Shown here: piece by piece, positions 46,818 through 56,237 of the stretch
How the letters are laid out: each line of letters begins with the position of its first letter
Numbering within the stretch: the stretch's first letter is position 1
Origin: Streptomyces xanthophaeus
GTDB taxonomy: Bacteria; Actinomycetota; Actinomycetes; Streptomycetales; Streptomycetaceae
Length of the DNA: 64,000 bases
Reading direction: 5' to 3'
NCBI RefSeq assembly: GCF_030440515.1
Contig: NZ_CP076543.1
Location: 3,534,001-3,598,000, forward strand
Notes under the pieces: model-generated
Told to the model about the DNA's origin: nothing
Databases searched by the model: none
The model's input: the letters and a program-made list of their open reading frames with translations, nothing else
Position numbers and translations under genes: made by a program

Positions 46818-48017
46818 TCAGTTCGTGGAGATGAGCTTCAGCTCGGGGTGCGCCGTTCCGCCTTCGATGGCGGTGGAGGAGATGTGCGAGACCACGCGCT
46901 CGTCGACCGGGTCGTTCGCCGGGTCGTCGTGCACGAGCAGGTGCTCGTAGGTCGTCGCGCGCTGCGCCGGGGTGCGGCCCGCCTTGCGGATCAGGTCGAT
47001 GATCTCCTGGCGGTTGGAACGGTGCTTGGCACCGGCCGAGGAGACGACATTCTCCTCCAGCATGATCGACCCGAGGTCGTCGGCGCCGTAGTGCAGCGAG
47101 AGCTGGCCCGCCTCCTTGCCGACGGTCAGCCAGGAGCCCTGGATGTGGGCGATGTTGTCGAGGAACAGCCGCGCGATCGCGATCATGCGCAGGTACTCGA
47201 AGATCGTCGCCTGGGTCCGGCCCTTGAGGCGGTTGTTCTCGGGCTGGTAGGTGTACGGGATGAAGGCGCGGAAGCCGCCCGTACGGTCCTGCGTGTCCCG
47301 GATCATCGCGATGTGCTCGATGCGCTCGGCGTTGGTCTCGCCGGTGCCCATCAGCATGGTGGAGGTGGACTCCACGCCCAGCTTGTGGGCGATCTCCATG
47401 ATCTCCAGCCAGCGCTCGCCGGACTCCTTGAGCGGCGCGATCGCCGTGCGCGGCCGCTCCGGCAGGAGCTCGGCACCGGCGCCCGCGAAGGAGTCGAGGC
47501 CGGCCGCGTGGATGCGCTGGATGGCCTCCTCCGCCGAGACGCCCGAGATGCGGGCCATGTGCTCGACCTCGGACGCGCCGAGGGAGTGGATGACCAGCTG
47601 CGGGAAGTCCTTCTTGATGGCGGAGAAGTGGTGCTCGTAGTACTCGACGCCGTAGTCCGGGTGGTGCCCGCCCTGGAACATGATCTGGGTGCCGCCGAGC
47701 TCGACGGTCTCCGCGCAGCGGCGCAGGATGTCGTCGAGGTCGCGGGACCAGCCCTTCTTCGCGTCCTTGGGGGCCGCGTAGAAGGCGCAGAACTTGCACG
47801 CCGTGACGCACACGTTGGTGTAGTTGATGTTCCGCTCGATGATGTACGTCGCGATGTGCTCGGTACCGGCGTAACGGCGGCGGCGCACGGCATCGGCCGC
47901 CTGGCCCAGCGCGTGCAGCGGCGCGTGGCGGTAGAGGTCGAGCGCCTCTTCCTTGGTGATCCGGCCCCCCGCGGCGGCGCGGTCGAGGACAGACTGGAGA
48001 ACGGCCTGGTCGGTCAC
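46818..48017 (-). CDS. mqnC: Cyclic dehypoxanthinyl futalosine synthase
   Basis: A 399-residue radical SAM enzyme of the futalosine menaquinone pathway, cyclising dehypoxanthine futalosine. The cluster cysteines are C70, C74 and C77 (CVTACKFC), and IMFQGGHHPDYGVEYY, LVIHSLGASE and DSFAGAGAELLPERPR are family-specific. Length and wording match MqnC over the whole protein. The start is GTG 48017. The degenerate amidohydrolase follows within 16 bp. A palindrome GGTCCGGACC (about 48053-48062) lies upstream. Confidence 0.95.
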   Translation of the reverse strand: MTDQAVLQSVLDRAAAGGRITKEEALDLYRHAPLHALGQAADAVRRRRYAGTEHIATYIIERNINYTNVCVTACKFCAFYAAPKDAKKGWSRDLDDILRRCAETVELGGTQIMFQGGHHPDYGVEYYEHHFSAIKKDFPQLVIHSLGASEVEHMARISGVSAEEAIQRIHAAGLDSFAGAGAELLPERPRTAIAPLKESGERWLEIMEIAHKLGVESTSTMLMGTGETNAERIEHIAMIRDTQDRTGGFRAFIPYTYQPENNRLKGRTQATIFEYLRMIAIARLFLDNIAHIQGSWLTVGKEAGQLSLHYGADDLGSIMLEENVVSSAGAKHRSNRQEIIDLIRKAGRTPAQRATTYEHLLVHDDPANDPVDERVVSHISSTAIEGGTAHPELKLISTN

Positions 48018-48095
48018 CGGTGAGTCACCTTTCGGCGGTGTGTCTGTGTCAAGGTCCGGACCGATCCAGCCTACGCCAGGGTGCGGCGACGCCGT

Positions 48096-49892
48096 TCAGG
48101 GGCTGCGCCTGAGATCGCCTTCGGGGTTTCCGGCCGGGGTGTCGCCCGACTTGTAGTGGAGTGTCCCGTCCGCATTGAGCGTGAAGCGCTCGTCGGCGGA
48201 GCCGTTGGAGCAGATGCCGGGCGCCGGGTTGGAATTGCCCGCGGTGTCCAGGACCAGCGAGCGGTCGGTGGCCGAGGAGAGCTTCCAGTCGCCGCTGCAG
48301 TCGGTGCCCAGGCCGGCCAGGACCGACTTGTCCCGGGCGACGACCTCGCCGACCTTGCCGCCCTTGATGGTGATCTCGAACTCCGAAGGGAGGCCGAGGC
48401 GTGCGGTGGTGACGGTGCCCTTCCAGGTGCCGACGAGCTCCTTGGGGACGTCCTGGCGGGTCCCCTTGGGCGCGGCGGCGCTCCCGCCCGGCGTCGGGGT
48501 GCCGTCGGGGGTCGCACCCGGGGCGACGCTCGACGCGGCCGGAGCCGGGCCGGAGGGCCGGGTGTCGCCGGCCAGGTCCCGCTGCCCGCCGCCCTGGCCC
48601 GGCAGTACGTCCAGCCAGTACAGCCCACCGGACAGCACCGCCAGCACGGCAGCCGCGGCCAGGACCACGGTGCAGCTGAACCGGCGCCCGGCCGCCCTGA
48701 CGGTCACCTGCCGCCCCGGATCCTCCGCGCCGGCCCCCTGCCCGGGCAGCCCCCCGCCGCCGGTGCCCGGGGCGGGGGTCGCGTACGGACCGGAGCCACC
48801 GGGTGAGTCCGTGGTCGCGGTCGGCGAGCCGGTGCCCGGCCCTCCGTACGCGGGGCCGGGGGGCGGCCCGAAGCTCCCCGCCCCGGCCGGGCCTCCGTAC
48901 GAGGCGGCCGTGAACGGCACCGGCCCCGACGGGCCGTCCGCGTACGGCGAGTACGGCGCCCCGAAGCCCCGGCCCGCCGATGCGTCGGCCCCGCCCCCGG
49001 AGGTGTCCGCGTCCAGGTCCAGCAGGGCCACGGCGGCCCGGCTGGCCTCCTCGACCAGCGGCCCGGGCAGCCAGCCGGGGGCGCCCAGCGCCCCGCCGAG
49101 GGCCGCCGCGACAGCCTCGGGGGCCGGCCGCTCCGCGGCCGTCTTGGCCAGGCAGGCCGCGATCAGGTCGCGCAGTTCCCCGGCCGGGAGCGCGCCCAGC
49201 TCGGGCGGCTCGTGGACCACCTTGTAGAGGAGGGTGGCCGAGTTGTCCCCGGTGAACGGCGGCCGCCCGGTCGCCGCGAAGGCCATGACCGCGCCGAGCG
49301 AGAACACGTCGGCCGCCCCGGTGATCCCCTTGCCGAGGATCTGCTCGGGCGACATGTAACCGGGCGAGCCGACGGAGACCCCGGTGGAGGTCAGCGAGGC
49401 GGTGCCGTCCGTGGCCCGCGCGATCCCGAAGTCGATCAGCCGCGGCCCGTCGAGGGTGAGCATCACGTTCGACGGCTTCACGTCCCGGTGCACGAGGCCC
49501 AGGCCGTGCACGGCCACCAGGGCGCGGGCCAGCCCCGCGCCGATGGCCCGTACCGAGGCCTCGGGGAGCGGGCCGTGCCCGGCCAGCGCGCGGTCCAGGG
49601 AGGGCCCGGCCACGTACCCGGTGGCCACCCACGGCACCGGGGCCTCGGGGTCCGCGTCCAGCACCGGCGCGGTCCACTCGCCGCCCACCCGGCGGGCCGC
49701 CTCCACCTCGCGGCGGAACCGGGCCCGGAACTCCTCGTCGGAGGCGAAGTGCGGGTGCACGATCTTGACGGCGACGGTCCGGCCGCCCGCGCTGCGCCCC
49801 AGGTAGACCCGGCCCATGCCACCCGCGCCGAGCCGGCCGAGCAGCCGGTAGGCGCCGATGGTCCGCGGCTCGCCGGCTTCGAGCGGCTGCAT
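48096..49892 (-). CDS. Membrane Ser/Thr protein kinase with extracellular domain
   Basis: A 598-residue eukaryote-type (PknB-like) kinase. The Gly loop is LGAGGMGRVYLG, the ATP Lys is in VAVKIVHPH, the catalytic loop is HRDVKPSN, DFGIA follows, and SPGYMSPEQ ends the activation segment. Residues about 270-395 are a Gly/Pro/Tyr-rich juxtamembrane region. One membrane helix lies near 400-425 (VVLAAAAVLAVLSGGLYWL). The C-terminal 160 residues are outside the cell and have a beta-rich domain (GTWKGTVTTARLGLPSEFEITIKGG) rather than PASTA repeats. ATG 49892 with GGGGGA upstream is preferred to a TTG at 49904. Confidence 0.92.
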   Translation of the reverse strand: MQPLEAGEPRTIGAYRLLGRLGAGGMGRVYLGRSAGGRTVAVKIVHPHFASDEEFRARFRREVEAARRVGGEWTAPVLDADPEAPVPWVATGYVAGPSLDRALAGHGPLPEASVRAIGAGLARALVAVHGLGLVHRDVKPSNVMLTLDGPRLIDFGIARATDGTASLTSTGVSVGSPGYMSPEQILGKGITGAADVFSLGAVMAFAATGRPPFTGDNSATLLYKVVHEPPELGALPAGELRDLIAACLAKTAAERPAPEAVAAALGGALGAPGWLPGPLVEEASRAAVALLDLDADTSGGGADASAGRGFGAPYSPYADGPSGPVPFTAASYGGPAGAGSFGPPPGPAYGGPGTGSPTATTDSPGGSGPYATPAPGTGGGGLPGQGAGAEDPGRQVTVRAAGRRFSCTVVLAAAAVLAVLSGGLYWLDVLPGQGGGQRDLAGDTRPSGPAPAASSVAPGATPDGTPTPGGSAAAPKGTRQDVPKELVGTWKGTVTTARLGLPSEFEITIKGGKVGEVVARDKSVLAGLGTDCSGDWKLSSATDRSLVLDTAGNSNPAPGICSNGSADERFTLNADGTLHYKSGDTPAGNPEGDLRRSP

Positions 49893-49991
49893 CGCGTCCC
49901 CCAATTCCCCGTGATCCCGGGCGCCTTGTGCCGCCCGGCCGACCAGCAGCCTAGGGGGTGTCCGGGCGGGGCGGGGGAAGGGGCGCAGTCA

Positions 49992-50033
49992 CCCTTTTGT
50001 ATTTCCGCCCCAGGGCGGGAAATGCAAAAAGGG
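49992..50033 (-). terminator. Hairpin after mqnA
   Basis: CCCTTTTGTATTTCCGCCC (49992-50010) pairs imperfectly with the segment 50013-50033 around a 2-nt loop. It lies 66 bp past the mqnA stop and upstream of the kinase gene. Its AT-rich middle is unusual for this genome. Confidence 0.65.
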
Positions 50034-50098
50034 CGGGAATTCCCGGTAAACCTCACATGCGCCCGTCCGCCCTTCGGACTACCGCCGGGCAAACCCGG

Positions 50099-50971
<873 letters not shown>

Positions 50972-51106
50972 CTAGCCCCCGGGTCTGCGTCAGCCTTGCG
51001 GCGGGTCTCAAACGTCCGGGTGACGTGATCTTTCCCTCTGGTCTCGGCCGCAGGGTGCGTGCTAGGCTCGACGCAAGTTGCAGTTTGGTTTCCCTTGCAG
51101 TACGAG

Positions 51107-51144
51107 GCCTGCGGAGAATGTGACCCGCAGGCTTTTGTAGTTTT
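51107..51144 (+). promoter_or_regulatory. Terminator-like hairpin in the cold-shock gene leader
   Basis: GCCTGCGG and CCGCAGGC form a perfect 8-bp stem (51107-51132) with a 10-nt loop, followed at once by TTTTGTAGTTTT. That is an intrinsic-terminator shape with a U-tract, rare in this genome. It lies 56-93 bp upstream of the csp ATG and downstream of a TAGGCT -10-like box (51063-51068). Conditional attenuation or RNA-thermometer control is possible. Confidence 0.6.
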
Positions 51145-51199
51145 CAGACTTCTTAGCAGGTTCTGGAGCAGGGCGACCCTTTGGCCCATAGGAGGGCTC

Positions 51200-51403
51200 A
51201 TGGCTACCGGAACCGTGAAGTGGTTCAACGCTGAAAAGGGCTTCGGCTTCATCGCCCAGGACGGCGGCGGCCCGGATGTCTTCGTCCACTACTCCGCGAT
51301 CAACGCCTCTGGCTTCCGCTCCCTCGAGGAGAACCAGACGGTGAACTTCGACGTCACGCAGGGTCCGAAGGGCCCGCAGGCGGAGAACGTCACCCCGGCC
51401 TAG
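51200..51403 (+). CDS. Cold-shock/CspA-family RNA chaperone
   Basis: A 67-residue cold-shock-domain protein that binds single-stranded RNA and DNA and melts secondary structure. RNP1 is KGFGFI and RNP2 is [19 protein letters not shown] is the N-terminal signature. AGGAGGG lies a few bases before the ATG, a very strong SD. The leader is about 130 nt if transcription starts near 51073, and it contains a terminator-like hairpin. Streptomyces carry several such paralogues. Confidence 0.96.
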   Translation: MATGTVKWFNAEKGFGFIAQDGGGPDVFVHYSAINASGFRSLEENQTVNFDVTQGPKGPQAENVTPA

Positions 51404-51447
51404 TCGCCTGGGCCAACCTAAATCGCGGGTTGGAAAAGCAGTACCCA

Positions 51448-51491
51448 AGGAGCCCTGTCCCCTCTGCGCGAGCAGACCCGGCAGGGCTCCT
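51448..51491 (+). terminator. Terminator of the cold-shock gene
   Basis: AGGAGCCCTG pairs with CAGGGCTCCT over a 24-nt loop and is followed by a C/T-rich run (GCCTTTCCCCCC). It lies 44 bp past the stop. Confidence 0.75.
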
Positions 51492-51532
51492 GCCTTTCCC
51501 CCCTCCCCCTGGGCGGGGCGGGGGGAGCGACG

Positions 51533-51574
51533 CAGTGGCCCCCGGCACCGTGGAAACGGTGCCGGGGGCCACTG
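51533..51574 (-). terminator. Perfect 19-bp hairpin after the transglycosylase gene
   Basis: CAGTGGCCCCCGGCACCGT pairs exactly with its complement around loop GGAA, 11 bp past the leftward transglycosylase stop. It probably stops transcription from both sides. Confidence 0.88.
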
Positions 51575-51584
51575 GCGTACGGCC

Positions 51585-53294
51585 TCAGGGGCGGGCCGGC
51601 TCCTTCGCGGGAGCCGGGGCCGGGGTAGTGGTCGTGGCCGGAGCCGTGATCTTGAGCTCCAGGACCAGGGTCACCTTCTCCTTGGTCGTCAGGCGCACGA
51701 AGTAGGTGCCCGGGGCCACGTCCGTGGTGAACAGCTCCGGCAGGACGATCTTGCCGTCGGCGCCCGTCCTGGCCAGCAGCCGGCCGAGGACCGGCTTGCC
51801 GGCCTCGTCCTTGAAGAACGGGCCCTTCGCGGTCTCCGGGTCCGCCGGGACCCACTTGCCGTCCGCGTCCTTCACGACCAGGTCGGCCACGGTCTCCGTA
51901 CCCGCGACGGCCTTCCCGGCGGCGGTGGCGAAGACCTCCACGCCGGTGAAGCTCTTGCCGGCGACCGCCTCCAGCGGCTTCGCGTCACCCGCACGGGCCA
52001 GCCGGTCCGCGACCGTCACCGTGACCTTGCCCTCGAATTTCACGGTGAACCGGCCCTGCGGGTCGTAGGCCGCGGCCCGCAGCGTGAAGGTGCCCGCCTT
52101 GGGACCCGCCTTCAGTCCGGGCGCGGCGGCGATGCCGTCGGCGCCCGCCTTGACCACCAGGGAGTCCGCCGTCCCGAAGAGGGTGCCGCCGGTGGTGTCC
52201 TCCTCGACCGCGAAGACGACCTCCTGGTTGACGGCGGGCTTGCCGTCGCTGAGGAGCACCTTGACCTTCGGGACCTCCGCGAAGGCCGCACCGGCCTCGG
52301 CCGAGAGGCCGGGACCGCCGAGGACCGCCAGCTCCGCCAGGCGCGGCGTGGCCGGCTTCGGCTGCTCCGGCGTGGGGGTCGGAGTGGGGGTCGGGGTAGG
52401 GGTCGGCTTGGGCGTGGGGGTCGGCGTCGGGGTCGGGGTCGGCGTGGGCGTCACCGGAGTCGACGGCGTGACCGGCACGCGCGGGGTGGGCAGGGTGCCC
52501 GGCGGCTGCGTGGGGTAGTCCCCGACGGGCGGGTTCGGCACCTCGCCGACGCCACCGGCCTGGTACTGGCGCATGTAGCCGAGCACGGTGTTCACGTACT
52601 CGCGGGAGTTGTTGTAGCTGAGGATCGCCTGGTCGAGCTTGGCCGCGTTCGACAGGTCGCGGTCGCCGGCGCACAGGTAGAGACCCGCGCCCAGGGCCGC
52701 GTCGTAGATGTTGTTCGGATCGCGCTTGGAGTCGCCGTTGCCGTCGGCGCCCCAGGTACGCCAGGTGGACGGGATGAACTGCATCGGGCCGACGGCACGG
52801 TCGTACACCGCGTCCGCGTCCCACTCGCCCTTGTCCGTGTCGCGGATCTCCGCGAAGCCGTTGCCGTCGAGGCGGGGGCCGCGGATGGGCTTCTCGGTGT
52901 AGCCGTCCGCCTTGAGCCCGTAGCCCGAGGCGTGGACGGACTCCACCCGGCCGATGCCCGCGAGCAGCTGCCAGGGCAGCTTGCAGCCCGGGAGCGCGGC
53001 GCCCACCGACAACTCGGCACGGTGATAGGCGTCGAGGGCGGTCGCGGGTATCCCGCTGGCCGCCTCCGGCGCGCCCACCCCGGTGGGCGGCGGGTCGGCG
53101 ACGATGTCGGGCAGATCCAGCCGGGCGTCACCGCGGTCGGCGGCCTGCGGACTGTCCGGAGTGGGCTCGGACTCTCCCGCGTCGGCGGTCCCCGGACTGG
53201 TCACGACCGCGGCGGTGGTCAGGCTGGCCGCGAGCGCGGCCGTGCACAGGACCTTGCGCGAGGTGTTGACGAGGTGGCGGTGAAGCGGCTTCAC
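51585..53294 (-). CDS. Secreted lytic transglycosylase with Pro-Thr linker and beta-rich C-terminal domains
   Basis: A 569-residue exported cell-wall enzyme. After the signal peptide (about 1-40), residues 75-250 are an SLT_2/MltB-type domain. Catalytic Glu is in GIGRVESVHASGYG, and GPMQFIPSTWRTWGADGNGD and AILSYNNSREYVNTVLGYM follow. A (PT)n linker at about 275-310 leads to two Ig-like modules (VKVLLSDGKPAVNQEVVFAVEED; FTGVEVFATAAGKAV) and a Thr/Pro/Ala-rich end. It cuts glycan strands, probably during growth or germination. GTG 53294, with a G-rich SD upstream, is chosen; an in-frame GTG at 53357 would add an atypical N-terminus. Confidence 0.88.
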   Translation of the reverse strand: MKPLHRHLVNTSRKVLCTAALAASLTTAAVVTSPGTADAGESEPTPDSPQAADRGDARLDLPDIVADPPPTGVGAPEAASGIPATALDAYHRAELSVGAALPGCKLPWQLLAGIGRVESVHASGYGLKADGYTEKPIRGPRLDGNGFAEIRDTDKGEWDADAVYDRAVGPMQFIPSTWRTWGADGNGDSKRDPNNIYDAALGAGLYLCAGDRDLSNAAKLDQAILSYNNSREYVNTVLGYMRQYQAGGVGEVPNPPVGDYPTQPPGTLPTPRVPVTPSTPVTPTPTPTPTPTPTPKPTPTPTPTPTPTPEQPKPATPRLAELAVLGGPGLSAEAGAAFAEVPKVKVLLSDGKPAVNQEVVFAVEEDTTGGTLFGTADSLVVKAGADGIAAAPGLKAGPKAGTFTLRAAAYDPQGRFTVKFEGKVTVTVADRLARAGDAKPLEAVAGKSFTGVEVFATAAGKAVAGTETVADLVVKDADGKWVPADPETAKGPFFKDEAGKPVLGRLLARTGADGKIVLPELFTTDVAPGTYFVRLTTKEKVTLVLELKITAPATTTTPAPAPAKEPARP

Positions 53295-53587
53295 AGTGCG
53301 GCGATCCCCCCAAGGAGCCGTCAATTGCATGCGGCTGGTCGAGCCGTGAATATCCACTGTCTATCAGGTATTCGCCGCCGACTCGCCGTCCCTCCGGGAG
53401 ATGTGACGCACCATTCGTCTCGGCTTCACCCGGGTCTCATGGCCGATTGGACAGACGCCCGAACACGTCGCCCGAATCACCCCCATGACAGCCCATTTCT
53501 ACCATCTCCCGTCGGCCGGGCCGGAGACCGAAGATGACCACGGAACCCGCCATGGCCCAATACGGTGCCCCAGGGGCCGCCGATGAT
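53295..53587. other. Divergent promoter region of the transglycosylase
   Basis: Only part of this stretch is strongly GC-rich. An AT-richer segment (about 53345-53375, including TGTCTATCAGGTATTC) lies 50-80 bp upstream of the leftward start and is the likely promoter. No gene is supported. Confidence 0.45.
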
Positions 53588-53616
53588 GTGACTCAGGTCA
53601 CCTGACCGAGTCGGTC
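53588..53616. promoter_or_regulatory. Two adjacent palindromes upstream of the RibD/DHFR-like gene
   Basis: GTGACTCAGGTCAC (53588-53601) and GACCGAGTCGGTC (53604-53616) are both perfect palindromes, 75-100 bp upstream of the ATG at 53691. They may be operators for one or two dimeric regulators; none is encoded nearby. Confidence 0.45.
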
Positions 53617-53690
53617 GGGTGCGATGAGTTCCGGGGAGCGCGGCGGTCTCCTTTGCGTACACACCGGACCGAGGCGGAGGAACGACCCCC

Positions 53691-54287
53691 ATGCGCATCG
53701 TCATCACCGAATTCATCAGCCTGGACGGCGTCGTGCAGGCCCCGGGCGGTCAGGGCGAGGACGACGACGACGGCTTCGCCCACGGCGGCTGGTCGCACCC
53801 GTTCTTCGACCCGGAGGTGGTGGGCGGCTCCTTCACCGAGGCGATGGAGAACGCCGAGGCCCTGCTGTTCGGGCGCCGTACGTGGCAGACGATGGCCGCC
53901 GCGTGGCCCGGGCGGGCGGGCGACCCGTTCGCCGACCGGATGAACTCCATCCCCAAGTACGTGGTGTCCCAGACCCTGGGCGAGGCGGATCTGTCGTGGA
54001 ACAACACCACGCGCATCGCCGGCGACAAGGCCGTCGCCCGGATCCGGGAGCTGCACGGGGCCGAGGGCGGCGACCTGGTGGTCATGGGCAGCCCCACCCT
54101 CGTACGCACCCTGCTGGGCGAGGGCCTGTTCGACGAACTCCGGTTGATGGTCATGCCGGTGCTGCTCGGCGGCGGCAAGTCGGTCTTCCCTGCCGACGGC
54201 GTGCTGCGCACGCTCGAACTGGTCTCCACGGCGATCAGCCCGGCCGGTGTGCACGTGTGCACCTACCGCCCGGCCGCCGAGAGCTAG
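53691..54287 (+). CDS. RibD C-terminal/dihydrofolate reductase-fold protein
   Basis: A 198-residue stand-alone RibD_C (bifunctional deaminase-reductase) domain protein. MRIVITEFISLDGVVQAPGG is the family N-terminus, EALLFGRRTWQTMAAAWPG is the NADPH-fold core, and GDLVVMGSPTLVRTLLGEGLFDELRLMVMPVLLGGGKSVF is the C-terminal signature. It probably reduces a small substrate with NAD(P)H, but most relatives are uncharacterised. GGAGGA lies 9 bp before the ATG. It has no operon partner. Confidence 0.92.
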   Translation: MRIVITEFISLDGVVQAPGGQGEDDDDGFAHGGWSHPFFDPEVVGGSFTEAMENAEALLFGRRTWQTMAAAWPGRAGDPFADRMNSIPKYVVSQTLGEADLSWNNTTRIAGDKAVARIRELHGAEGGDLVVMGSPTLVRTLLGEGLFDELRLMVMPVLLGGGKSVFPADGVLRTLELVSTAISPAGVHVCTYRPAAES

Positions 54288-54476
54288 CGGCCGGACGGGG
54301 CGCGCGCCGGAGCGCGGGGCGGCGGCCGTCAGTGCCAGACGACGCCCCGCCACCGGACCGGCCAGGTCCGGGAGGAGCCCACGCTCCCGGCCACGCGGCC
54401 GGTCGCGTCGATCGCGATCGGTTCGGTCGTATCGACGACCGCCCCCTCCCCCGGCGAAGGGACGCAGAAACGGCGG

Positions 54477-55025
54477 TCAGAAGATCAGCATGCCGATCTC
54501 GACCAGGACTCCGGCGACGGCGGCCGGCACGATGGCGATGACCAGACCGGCCAGGGCCGCGAAGACGTAGCCCTCGCCGTCCGCCACCCTGCCCTGGCGC
54601 GCGCAGGCGAACAGCCAGGCCGCCAGGACCAGGAACGGCAGGAGCAGCAGGCCGATGACGGTGCCGAAGCGGAACACCGCGCCGCCCGACAGTTCGTACG
54701 CCCGCCCCCGAGCCGTCCTGACCTCCACCTGGGTGCCGGGCCGGTAGTCGTCGGCGGCCGTGTCCAGGACGATGTCGCGGGGCGGCCCGTCCGACCGCCG
54801 GGGGGTGTACCGGCCGGCGCAGTCGGTACCCGTCGCATAGCCCTCGGCGTCGCTCGCCTCGTAGCACTCCTGGATGGATACGACCCCGTCGACGGGCCCG
54901 AACCCGAGCACGGCGGCCATCTGCGGCCCGGGCAGCAGCCACGTCAGCCACCCGGCGAAAGCCAGGGTCACCACCACCCCGACCCCGGCAGCCGCCCGCC
55001 CCAACACCCGCCCACCACCACGCAC
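54477..55025 (-). CDS. Small membrane protein with extracytoplasmic loop
   Basis: A 182-residue protein with a first helix at about 12-35, a soluble loop of about 75 residues with two cysteines (IQECYEASD and TDCAGRYTP), and two C-terminal helices (FGTVIGLLLLPFLVLAAWLFA; YVFAALAGLVIAIVPAAVAGVLV). The loop has the beta-type wording DYRPGTQVEVRTARGRAYE. I do not recognise the family. GTG 55025 with GAGGGG upstream is preferred; the longer frame from 55145 is low-complexity and nears the inverted-repeat module. Confidence 0.72.
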   Translation of the reverse strand: MRGGGRVLGRAAAGVGVVVTLAFAGWLTWLLPGPQMAAVLGFGPVDGVVSIQECYEASDAEGYATGTDCAGRYTPRRSDGPPRDIVLDTAADDYRPGTQVEVRTARGRAYELSGGAVFRFGTVIGLLLLPFLVLAAWLFACARQGRVADGEGYVFAALAGLVIAIVPAAVAGVLVEIGMLIF

Positions 55026-55149
55026 ACGCCCCGCCCCCTCGGCCCCTAGGTCCCTCGGGTGGCGAATACCCACGGGGACGGGAGGCGACGCGGGGGGCGG
55101 GCGGGGTCGGGAGGTGCGGCGGGGGCTTCGGTAGGCGGGAGCCACTCGA

Positions 55150-55508
55150 TCGGAATCAGAGAGGCGTATGGGGGTTTCCCGTCAGTCTCATCGTCTCTCC
55201 GGTTCGGGCCGGTCCCTCAAGGGCGCTCCTTCGTCGCGTCGCTCCGCGATGGCCTCCGGCCACCCTTGACCGACCGTCCCGCCCCGGACATACGAAGACA
55301 GCCGGGAAACCCCCAAAGGAACGAGCCGGGTGTTCAAGGATGAGGACGGGCACATCAGAGACCTCGGGTGGGTCGGGCGTGAAGAGCCACGTCCGAGAGA
55401 CGGGGCCCATAGGAGCGACCTGCCGCGTCGGGGGAAGCGCACCCCATCGCTACGCGCTCCCGACGTCTCAGCGCCCGACGACCGTCCGGGGCTGGACATA
55501 AGCCGCCC
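55150..55508. repeat. Left arm of a ~1 kb inverted-repeat module
   Basis: About 360 bp matching the reverse complement of 55767-56133 with scattered mismatches and small indels. Shared blocks include GCGTATGGGGGTTTCCCGTC, CGGTCCCTCAAGGGCGCTCC, CCCTTGACCGACCGTCCCGC, GAGAGACGGGGCCCAT and GCTGGACATA. The arm contains its own nested inverted repeats: GGGGGTTTCCCG (55170-55181) against CGGGAAACCCCC near 55305, and CCTCAAGGG against CCCTTGACC. No coding frame is plausible. Confidence 0.85.
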
Positions 55509-55766
55509 CAGATCGCTACACGCCTCCCCCTGACCGCGACCGACGGCCACCAGGGGCTGAGACCTCGGCCATTCCGTCGTAGAACCGGGTCAACGGTCGC
55601 ATCACCCCCAAACTCACGGACAGATAGGGGCAATTAGGGCAATCTGTCGGCCTTTCTGGCCGCCCACCCGCACTGACCCGCACCCACGACGACATAGCCG
55701 CAGTCCCACCCCTCCTCACCCCAGCCGGCCGGCAGACGCCCCCCATGAGGGGCACCTGCGAGGAAT
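55509..55766. other. Centre of the inverted-repeat module
   Basis: About 258 bp between the two arms. It is slightly less GC-rich than its surroundings and contains AGATAGGGGCAATTAGGGCA, followed by a small GGCC-type palindrome (near 55650). I see no gene, tRNA or recombination gene here. Confidence 0.6.
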
Positions 55767-56133
55767 GGGCGGCCTATGTCCAGCCCAGGACGGTCTGGCG
55801 ACGCTAAGAAATGAGGAGCGCGTAGCGATCGGGCGCGCCTCCCCCGACACGGCCCTGGTCTGCCATGGGCCCCGTCTCTCGGAGGTGGCCCTTTGCGCCC
55901 GACCGGGTCGCGCTTCTCTGGCCGCCCCGGTGGTCTCTTGTCGCCCGGCCCGTTCCTTTGGGGGCTTCCCGGCAGTCTTTCGTTTCTCCGGGGCGGGACG
56001 GTCGGTCAAGGGTGGAGCGCAGCGACATCGCGAAGCGACGCGACGACGAAGGAGGAGCGCCCTTGAGGGACCGGCCCGACACGGAGGGACGATGGGACTG
56101 ACGGGAAACCCCCATACGCCACTCTGATGCCGA
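55767..56133. repeat. Right arm of the inverted-repeat module
   Basis: About 367 bp, an imperfect inverted copy of 55150-55508. The outer ends of both arms carry the same GGCGTATGGGGGTTTCCCGT block read outside-in, and the inner ends carry the GCTGGACATA block. The two arms look like two copies of one dispersed element inserted head to head, or one element duplicated. The segment 56134-56237 beyond it is a C-rich stretch without features. Confidence 0.85.
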
Positions 56134-56237
56134 CCGAGCAGATCCCGACTACCCCACCCCCGCCCCACCCTCCCGACCCCGCCCGGCCAACTCCCGCCCA
56201 CCCCGACCCCGACCCCCACCCCGACCCCGCCCCCGCC

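Noticed and set aside
52365..52460. Short regular repeats suggesting a CRISPR array
   Set aside because: They encode the Pro-Thr linker of the lytic transglycosylase in frame; the unit is about 6-12 bp without spacers.
55146..56237. Open frames inside the inverted-repeat module
   Set aside because: None has an SD, a known domain or consistent codon bias, and the frames differ between the two arms, so the conservation is not coding.
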